This document shows positions 25,779-34,643 of a stretch of 61,628 bases of DNA, piece by piece. The notes beneath the pieces are model-generated. The model worked only from the letters and a program-made list of their open reading frames with translations. It was not told the origin of the DNA and did not search any database. The translations under genes were made by a program, and so were the position numbers. This stretch comes from Rhodobacterales bacterium (GTDB taxonomy: Bacteria; Pseudomonadota; Alphaproteobacteria; Rhodobacterales; Rhodobacteraceae): NCBI GenBank assembly GCA_017303485.1, contig JAFLCY010000003.1:30516-92143 (forward strand). The letters run 5' to 3'. Each line of letters starts with the position of its first letter. The stretch's first letter is position 1.

Positions 25779-26573
25779 TCACATCAGCTGGGTTTCCGTC
25801 GTCTCGAACGCCACTTGCGTGGCCTCGCCCCGTCCTTCTGACAGGCGGCTGGCGACAAGCCGCTGACTCCACAGGGTTTTCTGATTGTCCCCGTCCACCA
25901 GACGCACCTTCAGGTAGGCCCGGTCATCGCTCCATACCCCTTCGACGCGCAGGTCCAGCCCGCTTTGCAGCCGATCGCCGGGCGCGCTGTGGCCGTCGGT
26001 TGCTGCGCCCAGAAGATATTCCGCCGCCAGCCGCGCGACGGCCCCGGCAAGGTCGCGGGCAATCGTCGTCTCGATACCCGGCGGCAGGTCGGCCAGCCGC
26101 AGGGCGAAGGGCAAGGGATACCGGGTCTCCGGCGCCTGCAGGCCGGCTTCACCAAGGGTCGACGCCACCCGTTGCCGCTCTTCAGCCAGCCAGAGGTTGA
26201 ACGCCGGGTCAACGATATCAATGCCTTCCAGCAACTCGCGCCCCTGTGCAAGCGCCAGCCGCGCCGCGGTCGGATCGGCCATCAGGTCAGACCGGAAACC
26301 CGTCAATGAAACACCGTCGCGGTCGCTGGTCAGCCGGTCTGCCAACGGCCCAAGCGCCTTGCGCAGCTCGGTCAGTGCCTGTCGCAGCGACCCCGAGGCC
26401 TGTTCCTGCCCGCGGTCGGACCATAGCCGCGCCTCCAGCCAGCGGCGGGGGCGGCGATGGCCCGGTGTCTGACACAGCATCGCAAGGAGGGCACGCGCCT
26501 TCGATCCGCGTGGCGTCCGGTCGAGGCCAGAGTCATCCCGTACGTCGAACATTCCGATCATCCGAATGAACAT
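25779..26573 (-). CDS. SARP/OmpR-like winged-helix transcriptional regulator
   Basis: This is about 264 residues. Residues 1-80 form an OmpR-type winged helix (MFDVRDDSGLDRTPRGSKA, then ARLWSDRGQEQASGSLRQAL, then TELRKALG), and residues 80-150 resemble a short bacterial activation domain as in SARP regulators. The last 100 residues include ADLPPGIETTIARDLAGAVA, reminiscent of regulators fused to TPR or cyclase-like parts. It is truncated relative to full-length SARP-TPR proteins. I chose the ATG at 26573; the frame is open further upstream without good start evidence. It is divergent from the PLP enzyme and the intergenic region contains five CGTGAAA boxes. Confidence 0.75.
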   Translation of the reverse strand: MFIRMIGMFDVRDDSGLDRTPRGSKARALLAMLCQTPGHRRPRRWLEARLWSDRGQEQASGSLRQALTELRKALGPLADRLTSDRDGVSLTGFRSDLMADPTAARLALAQGRELLEGIDIVDPAFNLWLAEERQRVASTLGEAGLQAPETRYPLPFALRLADLPPGIETTIARDLAGAVARLAAEYLLGAATDGHSAPGDRLQSGLDLRVEGVWSDDRAYLKVRLVDGDNQKTLWSQRLVASRLSEGRGEATQVAFETTETQLM

Positions 26574-26851
26574 CTCTGGCCCTGCCTGTCCTTGCTGCGT
26601 CACCACAACGGCAGGGTCGGACAGCCAGCGTGAAATTTGCGTCAATCGTCGGGCGCAAGGCGGGGTCTTCGCAAGAAAATCGTGAAATCGCGTGAAATCC
26701 CGCCGCCCCTGCCAGCTCGATTCCCGACTCCAGGCCCTTGGAATCAAGGGGCGCAGGCGTTTCACGGGGAATTAACGCGTGATCTTCCCCCCTAGAGGTC
26801 AGCCGGTCGCCACAGAAGGCCGCCGACAGAGACACCGTGAAAGGTCACAGC
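26574..26851. promoter_or_regulatory. divergent promoter region with repeated CGTGAAA boxes
   Basis: The 278-base gap has CGTGAAA at 26629, 26681, 26691 and 26836 on the plus strand and once inverted at 26760-26766. The copies at 26681 and 26691 are spaced by exactly 10 bases. SARP-type regulators bind direct repeats with near-helical spacing, so this is a candidate operator for the adjacent regulator. The assignment is by pattern and position. Confidence 0.55.
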
Positions 26852-28069
26852 ATGTATCGGCCCGCCTCACCCGATCTCGCGACCCAGGCCACTCTGGACC
26901 ATCCGGACGGCCTGCTTCAGCTGATCCCCGGCCTGCGGCTCCGTCGAGCCGATTCGTCCGGCCCTGTTTCACAGCGCCGCCTCGGGCTGAACTTCGCACG
27001 ACAGGACTATCTCGGCCTCGCCGGGGCTCCATCGGTCCGCTCCGCCGCGCTGGCGGCGCTTGGCCCGCATGATCTCGCCGACTCCGGGTCAATGCCCTGC
27101 CATGAGATGACCGGTCAGGTCTGCATGCTGGAAGCCCGCATCGGCGCCTTCCTGCGCCTGCCGGTCGCTGTGACCTTTCCTTCGGGCCAAGAGGCCATTC
27201 GCCAGACCCTGCGCACGCTGCTGCGGCCCGGCGATCATATCATCGTCGATTCTGCTGCCCATCCGGCCATGTTCGAGACTGTTTTGATCTCGCAAGCGCA
27301 GCTTCACCGCAGCCCCGCCGGTTCGGTCGACGGGGTCGAGCGGCGGCTTTCGCGCCTGGCCCGGCAACCCCGGCGGGGGCGCCTTGTGATCGCCGTTCCC
27401 GCGGTTTCGGCCCATGGGTCAGCAATTGCCGATCTCGCCGAACTTTCGGCGCTTGCACGCCTCCACGACGCAATACTCATCGCCGACGTCACACATGACC
27501 TTGGCGCCATGGGGCAGTCTGGTGGCGGAGTGATGGAGATTCAGGCCTGCCTCTCGCGCGTCGACATCGTGCTGGGCAGTTTCGCCAAAAGCTTCGGTGC
27601 GTCTGGCGGTTTTGCCGCCGTCCGTGACCCTGATCTGGCAAGCGCTATGGATTCGTCGCAGTGGAGCACCGCCGCGCTGTCGCCCGTGAATGCCGCCGTA
27701 ATCCTTGCGGCATTGGATGTCGTCACCAGCCCGGAAGGCCGCCGCCGTCGCCGCAACCTGCATGGCATTGCCTTGCGGCTGCGCAATCACCTGATGGCCG
27801 ACGGACTGAGGCCGATGGGCCGGGCCTCGCCCTTTGTGCCGATCCTTCTGCCGATGTCTACAGCTCAGGCCCGTACCGCACTTCTCGAAAGCGCCGGGCC
27901 GCTGGTCACGCTTCTGCAGGCGCCCAGAGTTCCGTTGCATGCTCCGCGTTGGCGCTTCCAGTTGAACGCCGACCACAGTCCCGCCGACATCGACGATCTG
28001 GCTGAACTGATCCGCGATGTCAGCCGCGCATTCGACCGCCGCCCGGCCCGGATGCGTGTCTCGGTCTAG
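26852..28069 (+). CDS. PLP-dependent alpha-oxoamine synthase-family (KBL/SPT/BioF-like) aminotransferase
   Basis: This is about 405 residues of fold-type I PLP enzyme: [17 protein letters not shown] near the N-terminus, [41 protein letters not shown] and the PLP lysine segment [15 protein letters not shown]. The family condenses an acyl-CoA or thioester with an amino acid (2-amino-3-ketobutyrate ligase, serine palmitoyltransferase, BioF, ALA synthase). The N-terminal signature is weaker than in BioF, and no acyl carrier protein gene is nearby, so the substrate is open. ATG at 26852 with AAAGG upstream; a GTG at 26837 is in frame. Probably controlled by the divergent SARP-like regulator. Confidence 0.82.
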   Translation: MYRPASPDLATQATLDHPDGLLQLIPGLRLRRADSSGPVSQRRLGLNFARQDYLGLAGAPSVRSAALAALGPHDLADSGSMPCHEMTGQVCMLEARIGAFLRLPVAVTFPSGQEAIRQTLRTLLRPGDHIIVDSAAHPAMFETVLISQAQLHRSPAGSVDGVERRLSRLARQPRRGRLVIAVPAVSAHGSAIADLAELSALARLHDAILIADVTHDLGAMGQSGGGVMEIQACLSRVDIVLGSFAKSFGASGGFAAVRDPDLASAMDSSQWSTAALSPVNAAVILAALDVVTSPEGRRRRRNLHGIALRLRNHLMADGLRPMGRASPFVPILLPMSTAQARTALLESAGPLVTLLQAPRVPLHAPRWRFQLNADHSPADIDDLAELIRDVSRAFDRRPARMRVSV

Positions 28070-28803
28070 GGCTTGACCGAGGCGGTCACATAGTTGCAGC
28101 TCAGGTCCCGGTCCGACAGGCTCCAGCGCCAGCTTACCGGGTTGAACACCATGCCCTTGCGATCCACCGGCTTCAGGCCCGCCTTTTCGATCAACCCGTA
28201 AAGTTCGTCCGGGGTGATGAACTTCGCCCAGTCATGCGTGCCCTTCGGCAGCCAGCGCATCACCCATTCCGCCCCGACAATGGCCATCATGAACGACTTC
28301 GGGTTGCGGTTCAGCGTCGAGCAGATCATCAGCCCGCCCGGCTTCATGAGGGTCTGGCAGGCCAGGAGAAAGGCCTGCGGGTCCGCGACATGCTCGATGA
28401 CTTCCATGTTAAGGACCGCGTCGAACCGTTCGCCCGCCGCCGCCAGCGCCTCGGCCGTGGTGTGGCGATAGTCGATCGTCAGGCCCGACTGCCGCGCATG
28501 GGTCTGGGCCACCGGAATGTTCCGCTCGGCCGCATCCGCCCCCACCACCTCGGCCCCAAGCCGCGCCATCGGTTCCGACAACAGGCCGCCGCCACAGCCG
28601 ATGTCCAGCACCCGCAATCCCTTGAACGGCGCAGGCCCTGCCAGATCCCGCCCGAACTCGGCGGCTATCTGTGCGGTGATATAGTCCAGCCGGCAGGGAT
28701 TCAGCATGTGCAGCGGCTTGAACTTCCCCTCGGGGTCCCACCATTCGGCTGCCATCGCCTCGAACTTGGCCACTTCTGCCGGATCGACCGTGTCCACTGC
28801 CAT
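28066..28803 (-). CDS. ubiG: ubiquinone biosynthesis O-methyltransferase
   Basis: This 245-residue protein carries the SAM motif [20 protein letters not shown] and the UbiG-typical [23 protein letters not shown] near residue 20. It methylates two hydroxyls during ubiquinone biosynthesis at the inner membrane. GGAGG precedes the ATG. Its stop overlaps the PLP-enzyme stop in a CTAG. It stands alone on its strand and is divergent from the iminopeptidase gene across 63 bases. Confidence 0.95.
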   Translation of the reverse strand: MAVDTVDPAEVAKFEAMAAEWWDPEGKFKPLHMLNPCRLDYITAQIAAEFGRDLAGPAPFKGLRVLDIGCGGGLLSEPMARLGAEVVGADAAERNIPVAQTHARQSGLTIDYRHTTAEALAAAGERFDAVLNMEVIEHVADPQAFLLACQTLMKPGGLMICSTLNRNPKSFMMAIVGAEWVMRWLPKGTHDWAKFITPDELYGLIEKAGLKPVDRKGMVFNPVSWRWSLSDRDLSCNYVTASVKP

Positions 28804-28866
28804 CGCCGCCTCCTGCCCGCCCCTTATTGCCCTTCGACATCGGGCCTGCCCGGCGTATATAGGTCA

Positions 28867-29850
28867 ATGATGGATCAGAGATCAGGTCAAAAGCGCGCAG
28901 TCGAGTACCTTTATCCGCCGATCGAGCCCTTCGATCAGCGGATCATCGACGTGGGCGACGGTCACCAGATCTATGTCGAGCAATGCGGCCATCCGAACGG
29001 CGAGCCGGTCATCGTCTTCCACGGCGGCCCCGGTGGCGGCTGTTCGCCTGCGATGCGCCGCTATTTCGATCCCCGCCACTTCCGCGTCATCCTGTTCGAC
29101 CAGCGCGGCTGCGGCCGCTCGCGCCCCCATGCCAGCGTGGCGGCCAACACCACCTGGCACCTGATCAAGGACGTCGAGATCATTCGCGACACCCTTGCCA
29201 TCGACCGTTTCGTCGGCTTCGGCGGCAGCTGGGGCGCGACACTGGCGCTGATCTATGCGATCACCCATCCCGACCGCGTGACGCATCTTGTCCTGCGCGG
29301 GGTCTTCCTGATGACCCGGGCCGAGTTGCGCTGGTTCTACGCCGGTGGCGCCGGGGCCTTTTTCCCCGACCTCTGGTCCCGTTTTACTGAGGCCGTTCCG
29401 GAGGAAGAGCGCAGCGACCTTGTCGCCGCCTATCACCGCCGCCTGTTCTCCGGCAACCTGATCGAGGAAACGCGGTTCGGCCGGATCTGGGCGAACTGGG
29501 AAAACGCGCTCGCCTCGATCCAGAACGAAGGTGCGCTTGGCGAAAGCCCGTCTGACTATGCGCGGGCCTTCGCGCGACTGGAGAACCACTATTTCCAGAA
29601 CGCCGGCTTTCTGGACAGCGACGGCTGGATCCTGCGGGAACGCGGGCGCATCGAACATATCCCCGCCACGGTCGTCCAGGGCCGCTACGATATGATCTGC
29701 CCGCCGCAAGCCGCCTGGTCGCTGGCACAGGGCTGGGCGAAATGCGACCTGCGGATGATTCCCATGGCGGGCCACGCCTTGTCGGAGCCCGGGATCAGCG
29801 AGGCCCTGGTGCGGGTGATGGACGGGCTGCGGCGTCCCGCGCTGCCCTAG
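28867..29850 (+). CDS. pip: proline iminopeptidase (alpha/beta hydrolase, peptidase S33)
   Basis: This 327-residue protein shows the S33 signature: FHGGPGGGCSPAMRRYFDP (oxyanion hole), LFDQRGCGRS, nucleophile Ser in GFGGSWGATLALIYA, an Asp in YDMICPP and the His in MAGHALS. It removes N-terminal proline from peptides in the cytoplasm. The start is one of two adjacent ATGs at 28867/28870; the longer open frame upstream is antisense to ubiG and not used. Its stop and the RpiR stop overlap in CTAG. Confidence 0.93.
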   Translation: MMDQRSGQKRAVEYLYPPIEPFDQRIIDVGDGHQIYVEQCGHPNGEPVIVFHGGPGGGCSPAMRRYFDPRHFRVILFDQRGCGRSRPHASVAANTTWHLIKDVEIIRDTLAIDRFVGFGGSWGATLALIYAITHPDRVTHLVLRGVFLMTRAELRWFYAGGAGAFFPDLWSRFTEAVPEEERSDLVAAYHRRLFSGNLIEETRFGRIWANWENALASIQNEGALGESPSDYARAFARLENHYFQNAGFLDSDGWILRERGRIEHIPATVVQGRYDMICPPQAAWSLAQGWAKCDLRMIPMAGHALSEPGISEALVRVMDGLRRPALP

Positions 29851-30713
29851 TACAGCCCCAAGCCGCGCATGATCGCGGGCCAGTCCTTGATCCGCTTGCG
29901 CGCCTTTTCCGGCGCACGTCCGGCGATTTCGTGGATCAGCACGTTCATCAGCGTGGTCATCGGGCCGGTGCTTTCCAGGAAGGCGTCCACCTTGGTGACA
30001 ACGTGGAAGACGAAGGGCGTCTCGGGCTCGGCCCAGGTGTTCAGTTCGTCCGTCACCACCACGACCTGCATCCCGATGCCGCGCGCGGTTTGCAGGATCG
30101 GCAGCGCCTCGCGCGCATAGGGCGCCATGTCCACCATCACCAGGCAGCGCTTCTCCTCGGCGCGGCGGAAGGAGGGGATCCATTCCACCAGCCCGCCGTC
30201 ATGCGGCGACAGAAACTTGACCGAGCCGCGCACGATGGCAAGACGGCGGGCGAAATCCTCGGCGATGCCGCGGATGGTCTGGAAACCGGTGACAAAGACC
30301 TCATCCGCCGTGGCGACGGCGTCGATGGCTTGCGACCAGGTGGGCTTTTCCACCTCATGCGCCAGCGCCAGCACCGCATCGGCATCACGCTTCAGGATCG
30401 CACCGATCTCGCCGTCGAGCAGGCGGAAGTAGCGGTCGGAGGGCGACACATGGGCGTGGACCAGCGCGGCCTGCAGATCTTCCTTCAGCCCCTGCAACCC
30501 CTTGTAGCCCGCCCGTTTCAGGAACCGGCTGACCGTGATCTCGCTGACCCCGGTCTTGGCGGCGATGGAAGCCCCGGTTTCCAGGCCCAGCGTCGCCTCG
30601 TTCAGGATCAGCCACTGGGCGATCACCGCCTCGGATTTGGTCAGCCCGCCGGAAATGCCGCGCAGCCGTGCGGCAAGTGGAGAGTCCTCGGCGTCGGGCG
30701 GCAGGTCGTTCAT
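29847..30713 (-). CDS. MurR/RpiR-family transcriptional regulator
   Basis: This is about 288 residues with an N-terminal HTH_6 domain (residues 10-85, GASIAAKTGVSEITVSRFLK) and a C-terminal SIS phosphosugar-binding domain (about 125-260, ADEVFVTGFQTIRGIAEDFA). It begins at the ATG at 30713; that start lies inside one arm of a 9-base inverted repeat. It is divergent from a polyamine-type ABC importer and DmpA-type peptidase operon and very likely controls it. The effector is not predictable. Confidence 0.9.
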   Translation of the reverse strand: MNDLPPDAEDSPLAARLRGISGGLTKSEAVIAQWLILNEATLGLETGASIAAKTGVSEITVSRFLKRAGYKGLQGLKEDLQAALVHAHVSPSDRYFRLLDGEIGAILKRDADAVLALAHEVEKPTWSQAIDAVATADEVFVTGFQTIRGIAEDFARRLAIVRGSVKFLSPHDGGLVEWIPSFRRAEEKRCLVMVDMAPYAREALPILQTARGIGMQVVVVTDELNTWAEPETPFVFHVVTKVDAFLESTGPMTTLMNVLIHEIAGRAPEKARKRIKDWPAIMRGLGLY

Positions 30714-30758
30714 GACAGAGTTTACAACAAATCTTGTGAATGGTAGCGTTCTGTCATG
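30711..30758. promoter_or_regulatory. 9-base inverted repeat over the RpiR start
   Basis: CATGACAGA (30711-30719) and TCTGTCATG (30750-30758) are exact inverted copies 30 bases apart. One arm contains the start codon of the RpiR gene. Between them lies ACAA-N6-TTGT. These are candidate regulator sites for autoregulation and for the ABC operon. Confidence 0.5.
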
Positions 30759-30838
30759 AACATAACATGCCTGAGTCGCAGCCGCCAAGTCCTTTCCACC
30801 TGACGGACCGACCCGAAGGCAGCAACAGGGAGAAGACC

Positions 30839-31861
30839 ATGAAGGCATTTGGATGGGCCGCCGCCGCCGTTGTCACGGTTGCAGGCATGGCGCAGGCGGA
30901 AGGCACGCTCGCGCTGTATAACTGGGGCGACTACATCAACCCCGATGTCCTGACGAAATTCACGGAAGAAACGGGCATCAAGGTGACGCTGGACACCTAT
31001 TCCTCGAACGAGGAAATGCTGGCCAAGATCCAGGCAGGCGCGACCGGATACGACATCGTCTTCCCCTCGGTCCACATGAACGACATCATGTTGAAGCTGG
31101 GCCTCCTGGAAAAGACCGACATCAACCAGAGCCCGGATTTCAAGAACATCGACCCGGCCTTCCTGCGCTCGAAGGAAGACCCCAACAGCGAATACTGCCT
31201 GCCCTATGCCTGGGGCACCGTGGGCATCTTCTACAACGAGGACATCGCCGGTCCGATCACCGGCTGGGCCGATTTCTTCGCCATTCCGGAAAAGACCGGC
31301 GCCAAGATCACGCTGCTGGACGACATGCGTGAAGTGCTGGCGATCGGCCACATCATGAACGGAACCTCGGTCAACAGCGCCGATCCGGCCGAGGTGCAGG
31401 CGGCGGCGGACTACATCCTTGCGCACAAGTCGGCGGTGAACGCCTTCACTTACGAGGTGGCGCCATTGCTGGCCTCGGGCGACATCGCGGCGGCGCATTA
31501 CTTTGTCGGCGGCAACGTCTTCTTCACCGAAATGCCGAACATCAAATACGTCATCCCGGCGGAAGGCGGCACGATGTACCAGGAAAATATCTGTGTCCTG
31601 GCCAGCGCACCGAACAAGGAAAACGCCAAGAAGTTCATGGAGTTCTACCTGAAGCCCGAGATTGCGGCGCTGAACGTGGCCCAGCAGTTCAACGGCACGC
31701 CAAACACGCCCGCCAATGCGCTGACCCCCGATATCATCAAGTCGAACCCGAACATCAACGTGGCCGCAGACACCATGACCCGTCTGCAGATCTTCGAAGA
31801 CATCGGCGCTGCGCTCAAGCTCTACGACCGCGCCTGGAACACGATCCGCACGGCGCAGTAA
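30839..31861 (+). CDS. polyamine-type ABC transporter substrate-binding protein (PotD/PotF-like)
   Basis: This is about 340 residues with an Ala-rich N-terminal signal peptide (MKAFGWAAAAVVTVAGMAQA). The mature part opens GTLALYNWGDYINPDVLTKF, the PotD/PotF signature, with YDIVFPSVHMN and LPYAWGTVGIFYNEDI further on. GGGAGAA precedes the ATG. It delivers ligand to the three genes that follow. Pot-type receptors bind spermidine or putrescine, but related ones bind other cationic or amide compounds. Confidence 0.92.
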   Translation: MKAFGWAAAAVVTVAGMAQAEGTLALYNWGDYINPDVLTKFTEETGIKVTLDTYSSNEEMLAKIQAGATGYDIVFPSVHMNDIMLKLGLLEKTDINQSPDFKNIDPAFLRSKEDPNSEYCLPYAWGTVGIFYNEDIAGPITGWADFFAIPEKTGAKITLLDDMREVLAIGHIMNGTSVNSADPAEVQAAADYILAHKSAVNAFTYEVAPLLASGDIAAAHYFVGGNVFFTEMPNIKYVIPAEGGTMYQENICVLASAPNKENAKKFMEFYLKPEIAALNVAQQFNGTPNTPANALTPDIIKSNPNINVAADTMTRLQIFEDIGAALKLYDRAWNTIRTAQ

Positions 31862-32929
31862 ATGGCGGATCTTCTGGAAATCAAAGCGGCGCGACGGGAA
31901 TTCGTCACGCCCGAGGGTGGCCGTCTGGCCGCCCTCGACGGGGTAGACCTGTCAGTCGGCGCGAACGAATTCGTCACGCTTCTGGGCCCGTCGGGCTGCG
32001 GCAAGACCACGCTTCTGCGCGCCATCTCAGGTTTCGAGACGCTGGACAGCGGGACGATGCGGCTTGGCGGGGCGGACCTGACCGTCCTGCCGCCCTTCCG
32101 TCGCCCGGTGAACACCGTGTTCCAAAGCTATGCCCTTTTCGGCCACATGACGGTGGCGCGGAACGTCGGCTACGCGCTTGAGGTGGCGGGAGTGGCCAAG
32201 GCCGCGCGCGAGGCGCAGGTGACCGAGGCGCTGGAGAAAGTCGGGTTGTCGGGCCTTGGTGCCCGGCGTCCTTCGCAACTTTCGGGCGGCCAGCGGCAGC
32301 GCGTGGCGCTTGCGCGCGCCATCATCGGGAAGCCGAAGCTGCTTTTGCTGGACGAACCGCTTTCGGCGCTGGACCGCAACCTGCGCCAGCAGATGCAGCT
32401 GGAGTTGAAGACGCTTCAGCACAACCTTGGCATCGCCTTCATCTTCGTCACCCATGACCAGGAAGAGGCGCTGACCATGTCCGACCGGATCGTGGTCATG
32501 CGGTCCGGCAAGATCGAACAGATCGGCACCCCGCGCGACATCTACCGCCATCCGCGCAATCTTTTCGTGGCGGAGTTCATCGGCGAGACCAACCTTTTCC
32601 CGGTCACGGTCGACCGGATCGACGGCGCGCTCGCCCTTGGCCGCACCGCTGAGGGGGTCGAAATGCTGCTTCCGGCAGCCGGGCGTTCAAAGGGAGAGCG
32701 GGTGACAGCGATCCTGCGCCCGGCGGACTTTACCCTTGGCACGACCGGCATCGCCGGGAAAATCACCCGGGCGGTCTATCTGGGCTCCGACCTTTATGTC
32801 TTCGTCCAGCCGCAGTCGGGCGGGCCGGAAATCCGCGTTATCGCCCGCGATGGCGCGGGGATCGAGGAAGGTGCCGCCGTGCATCTGGCCCATGACCCCG
32901 CGCGGGTCCATGTCCTGGAGGCCGCGTGA
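31862..32929 (+). CDS. ABC transporter ATP-binding protein (PotA-like)
   Basis: This 355-residue protein has Walker A GPSGCGKTT, the signature LSGGQRQRVALARA, Walker B LLLLDEPLSALD and a C-terminal TOBE domain (residues 275-345). It powers the importer. The ATG follows the receptor stop directly, and its own stop overlaps the start of the next gene by one base. Confidence 0.96.
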   Translation: MADLLEIKAARREFVTPEGGRLAALDGVDLSVGANEFVTLLGPSGCGKTTLLRAISGFETLDSGTMRLGGADLTVLPPFRRPVNTVFQSYALFGHMTVARNVGYALEVAGVAKAAREAQVTEALEKVGLSGLGARRPSQLSGGQRQRVALARAIIGKPKLLLLDEPLSALDRNLRQQMQLELKTLQHNLGIAFIFVTHDQEEALTMSDRIVVMRSGKIEQIGTPRDIYRHPRNLFVAEFIGETNLFPVTVDRIDGALALGRTAEGVEMLLPAAGRSKGERVTAILRPADFTLGTTGIAGKITRAVYLGSDLYVFVQPQSGGPEIRVIARDGAGIEEGAAVHLAHDPARVHVLEAA

Positions 32930-33813
32930 TGGCGGTCCGGCGGCAATCGGTGGTGCTGGGCGTGCTTTTGGCCCCGGTCACCTTGTTCCTGGGCTTCTTC
33001 TTCCTGCTGCCGCTTCTGATCATCGCGGTCTATTCGTTCCTGTCCCCCGGCCTTTACGGCGGGGTCGAGTGGACCTTCTACCATTGGAACTACGGCCGCA
33101 TCTTCGGTTGGGCAGACGGCCTGAACGAGGTTTTCGAGCCGATCTACCTGCAGATCCTCTGGCGGTCGCTGTGGTTTGCCGCGCTGACGGTCGCGCTGAC
33201 CCTGTTCCTCTGCTACCCGGTCGCCTTCTGGGTCAGCCGGTTGTCGGAGCGCTGGCGGCTGGTGTTCCTGTTCCTGATCACGCTGCCTTTCTTCTCCAGC
33301 CTGATCGTGCGGCTTTACGCCTGGCTTTTGATCCTGAAACCCACCGGGCTTTTGAATTCCATCCTGCTCTGGACCGGCCTGATCAGCGAACCGCTGGAGA
33401 TTCTCTATACCCCCACCGCCGTCGTGCTGGGCATGGTCTATGTCATGGTGCCCTTCATGTTCCTGCCGCTTTACGCCGCGATCGACAACCTGGACCGCGC
33501 GCAGGTCGAAGCCTCGCTCGACCTTGGTGCGAACCGGGTGCAGACCTTCTTCAAGGTGGTGCTGCCGCAGACTCTGCCCGGCATCATGGGCGGCGCGGTG
33601 ATCGTCTTCATTCCCTCGGTCGGCAACTTCGTGGTGCCGGACGTGCTGGGCGGGGCGAAGGGCCTGATGATCGGCAACCTCGTCGAACAGCAGTTCCTCT
33701 CGGCGCGCAACTGGCCCTTCGGCTCGGCGCTGTCGATGATCATCATGACTGTCGTGCTTGCCGTGCTGATGCTGTCGGTCACCCGGGCCAGAAAGGTAGG
33801 CGGCCATGCGTAA
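32929..33813 (+). CDS. ABC transporter permease (PotB-like)
   Basis: This is about 295 residues with six membrane helices and a BPD_transp_1 domain; the EAA loop reads QVEASLDLGANRVQTFFKVVLP. The ATG at 32929 overlaps the PotA stop by one base. It forms one half of the importer channel with the next gene. Confidence 0.94.
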   Translation: MAVRRQSVVLGVLLAPVTLFLGFFFLLPLLIIAVYSFLSPGLYGGVEWTFYHWNYGRIFGWADGLNEVFEPIYLQILWRSLWFAALTVALTLFLCYPVAFWVSRLSERWRLVFLFLITLPFFSSLIVRLYAWLLILKPTGLLNSILLWTGLISEPLEILYTPTAVVLGMVYVMVPFMFLPLYAAIDNLDRAQVEASLDLGANRVQTFFKVVLPQTLPGIMGGAVIVFIPSVGNFVVPDVLGGAKGLMIGNLVEQQFLSARNWPFGSALSMIIMTVVLAVLMLSVTRARKVGGHA

Positions 33814-34642
33814 CCCCCTGGGCTGGGCCGGGCTGACGGCCTTTTCGCTGGCCTTCTTCGCCTTCATCTACGCCCCCCTCTTCGTGATCATCGGCTATTC
33901 GTTCAACTCGAACCCGGTCAACATGATGATCTGGGAACATTTCACCTTCGACTGGTACACCGGACTTCTCGGCCTGTCGGACCGCACGACCGACGTGTCG
34001 AACCGCGCGGCCTATGTCGAAAGCACCGACCAGATGCTGGCGGCGCTGCGCACCTCGCTGACCGTGGCGGTGATCACGACCACCTTCTCCACCGTGATCG
34101 GCACTGCCACCGCCATCGCGCTGGCCCGGTTCCGCTTCCGGCTGCGCGGCTTCTACAACAGCTTCCTGATGCTGCCGATGATGATGCCCGACATCGTTCT
34201 GGGCATCGGCCTTCTGATCTTCTTCGTCACCATCGGGATGAACCTGTCGATCCTGACCATCATCATCGGCCACTGCACCTTCCTGACCTCCTATGTCTTC
34301 ATCATCGTCCAGGCCCGGATCGCCGGGATCGACCCCGCGCTGGAAGAGGCAAGCGCCGACCTTGGCGCATCGGAATGGGTCACGCTGCGCAAGGTCCTCT
34401 TGCCGCAGCTTGCCCCCGGCATCCTGGGCGGGGCACTTCTGGCCTTCGTCATCTCGATGGACGACCTCGTCATCACCTATTTCGTCTCGGGCACCGGCGA
34501 CACCACGCTGCCGGTCTTCATCTTCGGCATGATCCGAAGGGGCGTGAAACCCGAGATCAACGCCATCGCCACGCTGATGATCCTCGCCTCGGTGGTGATC
34601 GCAGCCCTGGGCCTGTGGCTTCGCAGCAGAAAGACCGACTGA
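33806..34642 (+). CDS. ABC transporter permease (PotC-like)
   Basis: This 278-residue protein is the second membrane half: six helices and the EAA loop LEEASADLGASEWVTLRKVLLP. It overlaps the end of the PotB-like gene by eight bases. The strict overlap of the permease genes supports a stoichiometric heterodimer. Confidence 0.94.
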   Translation: MRNPLGWAGLTAFSLAFFAFIYAPLFVIIGYSFNSNPVNMMIWEHFTFDWYTGLLGLSDRTTDVSNRAAYVESTDQMLAALRTSLTVAVITTTFSTVIGTATAIALARFRFRLRGFYNSFLMLPMMMPDIVLGIGLLIFFVTIGMNLSILTIIIGHCTFLTSYVFIIVQARIAGIDPALEEASADLGASEWVTLRKVLLPQLAPGILGGALLAFVISMDDLVITYFVSGTGDTTLPVFIFGMIRRGVKPEINAIATLMILASVVIAALGLWLRSRKTD

Positions 34643-34643
34643 C

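Noticed and set aside
28234-28866. Upstream extension of the iminopeptidase frame
   Set aside because: It is antisense to ubiG; the protein homology begins at the ATG at 28867.
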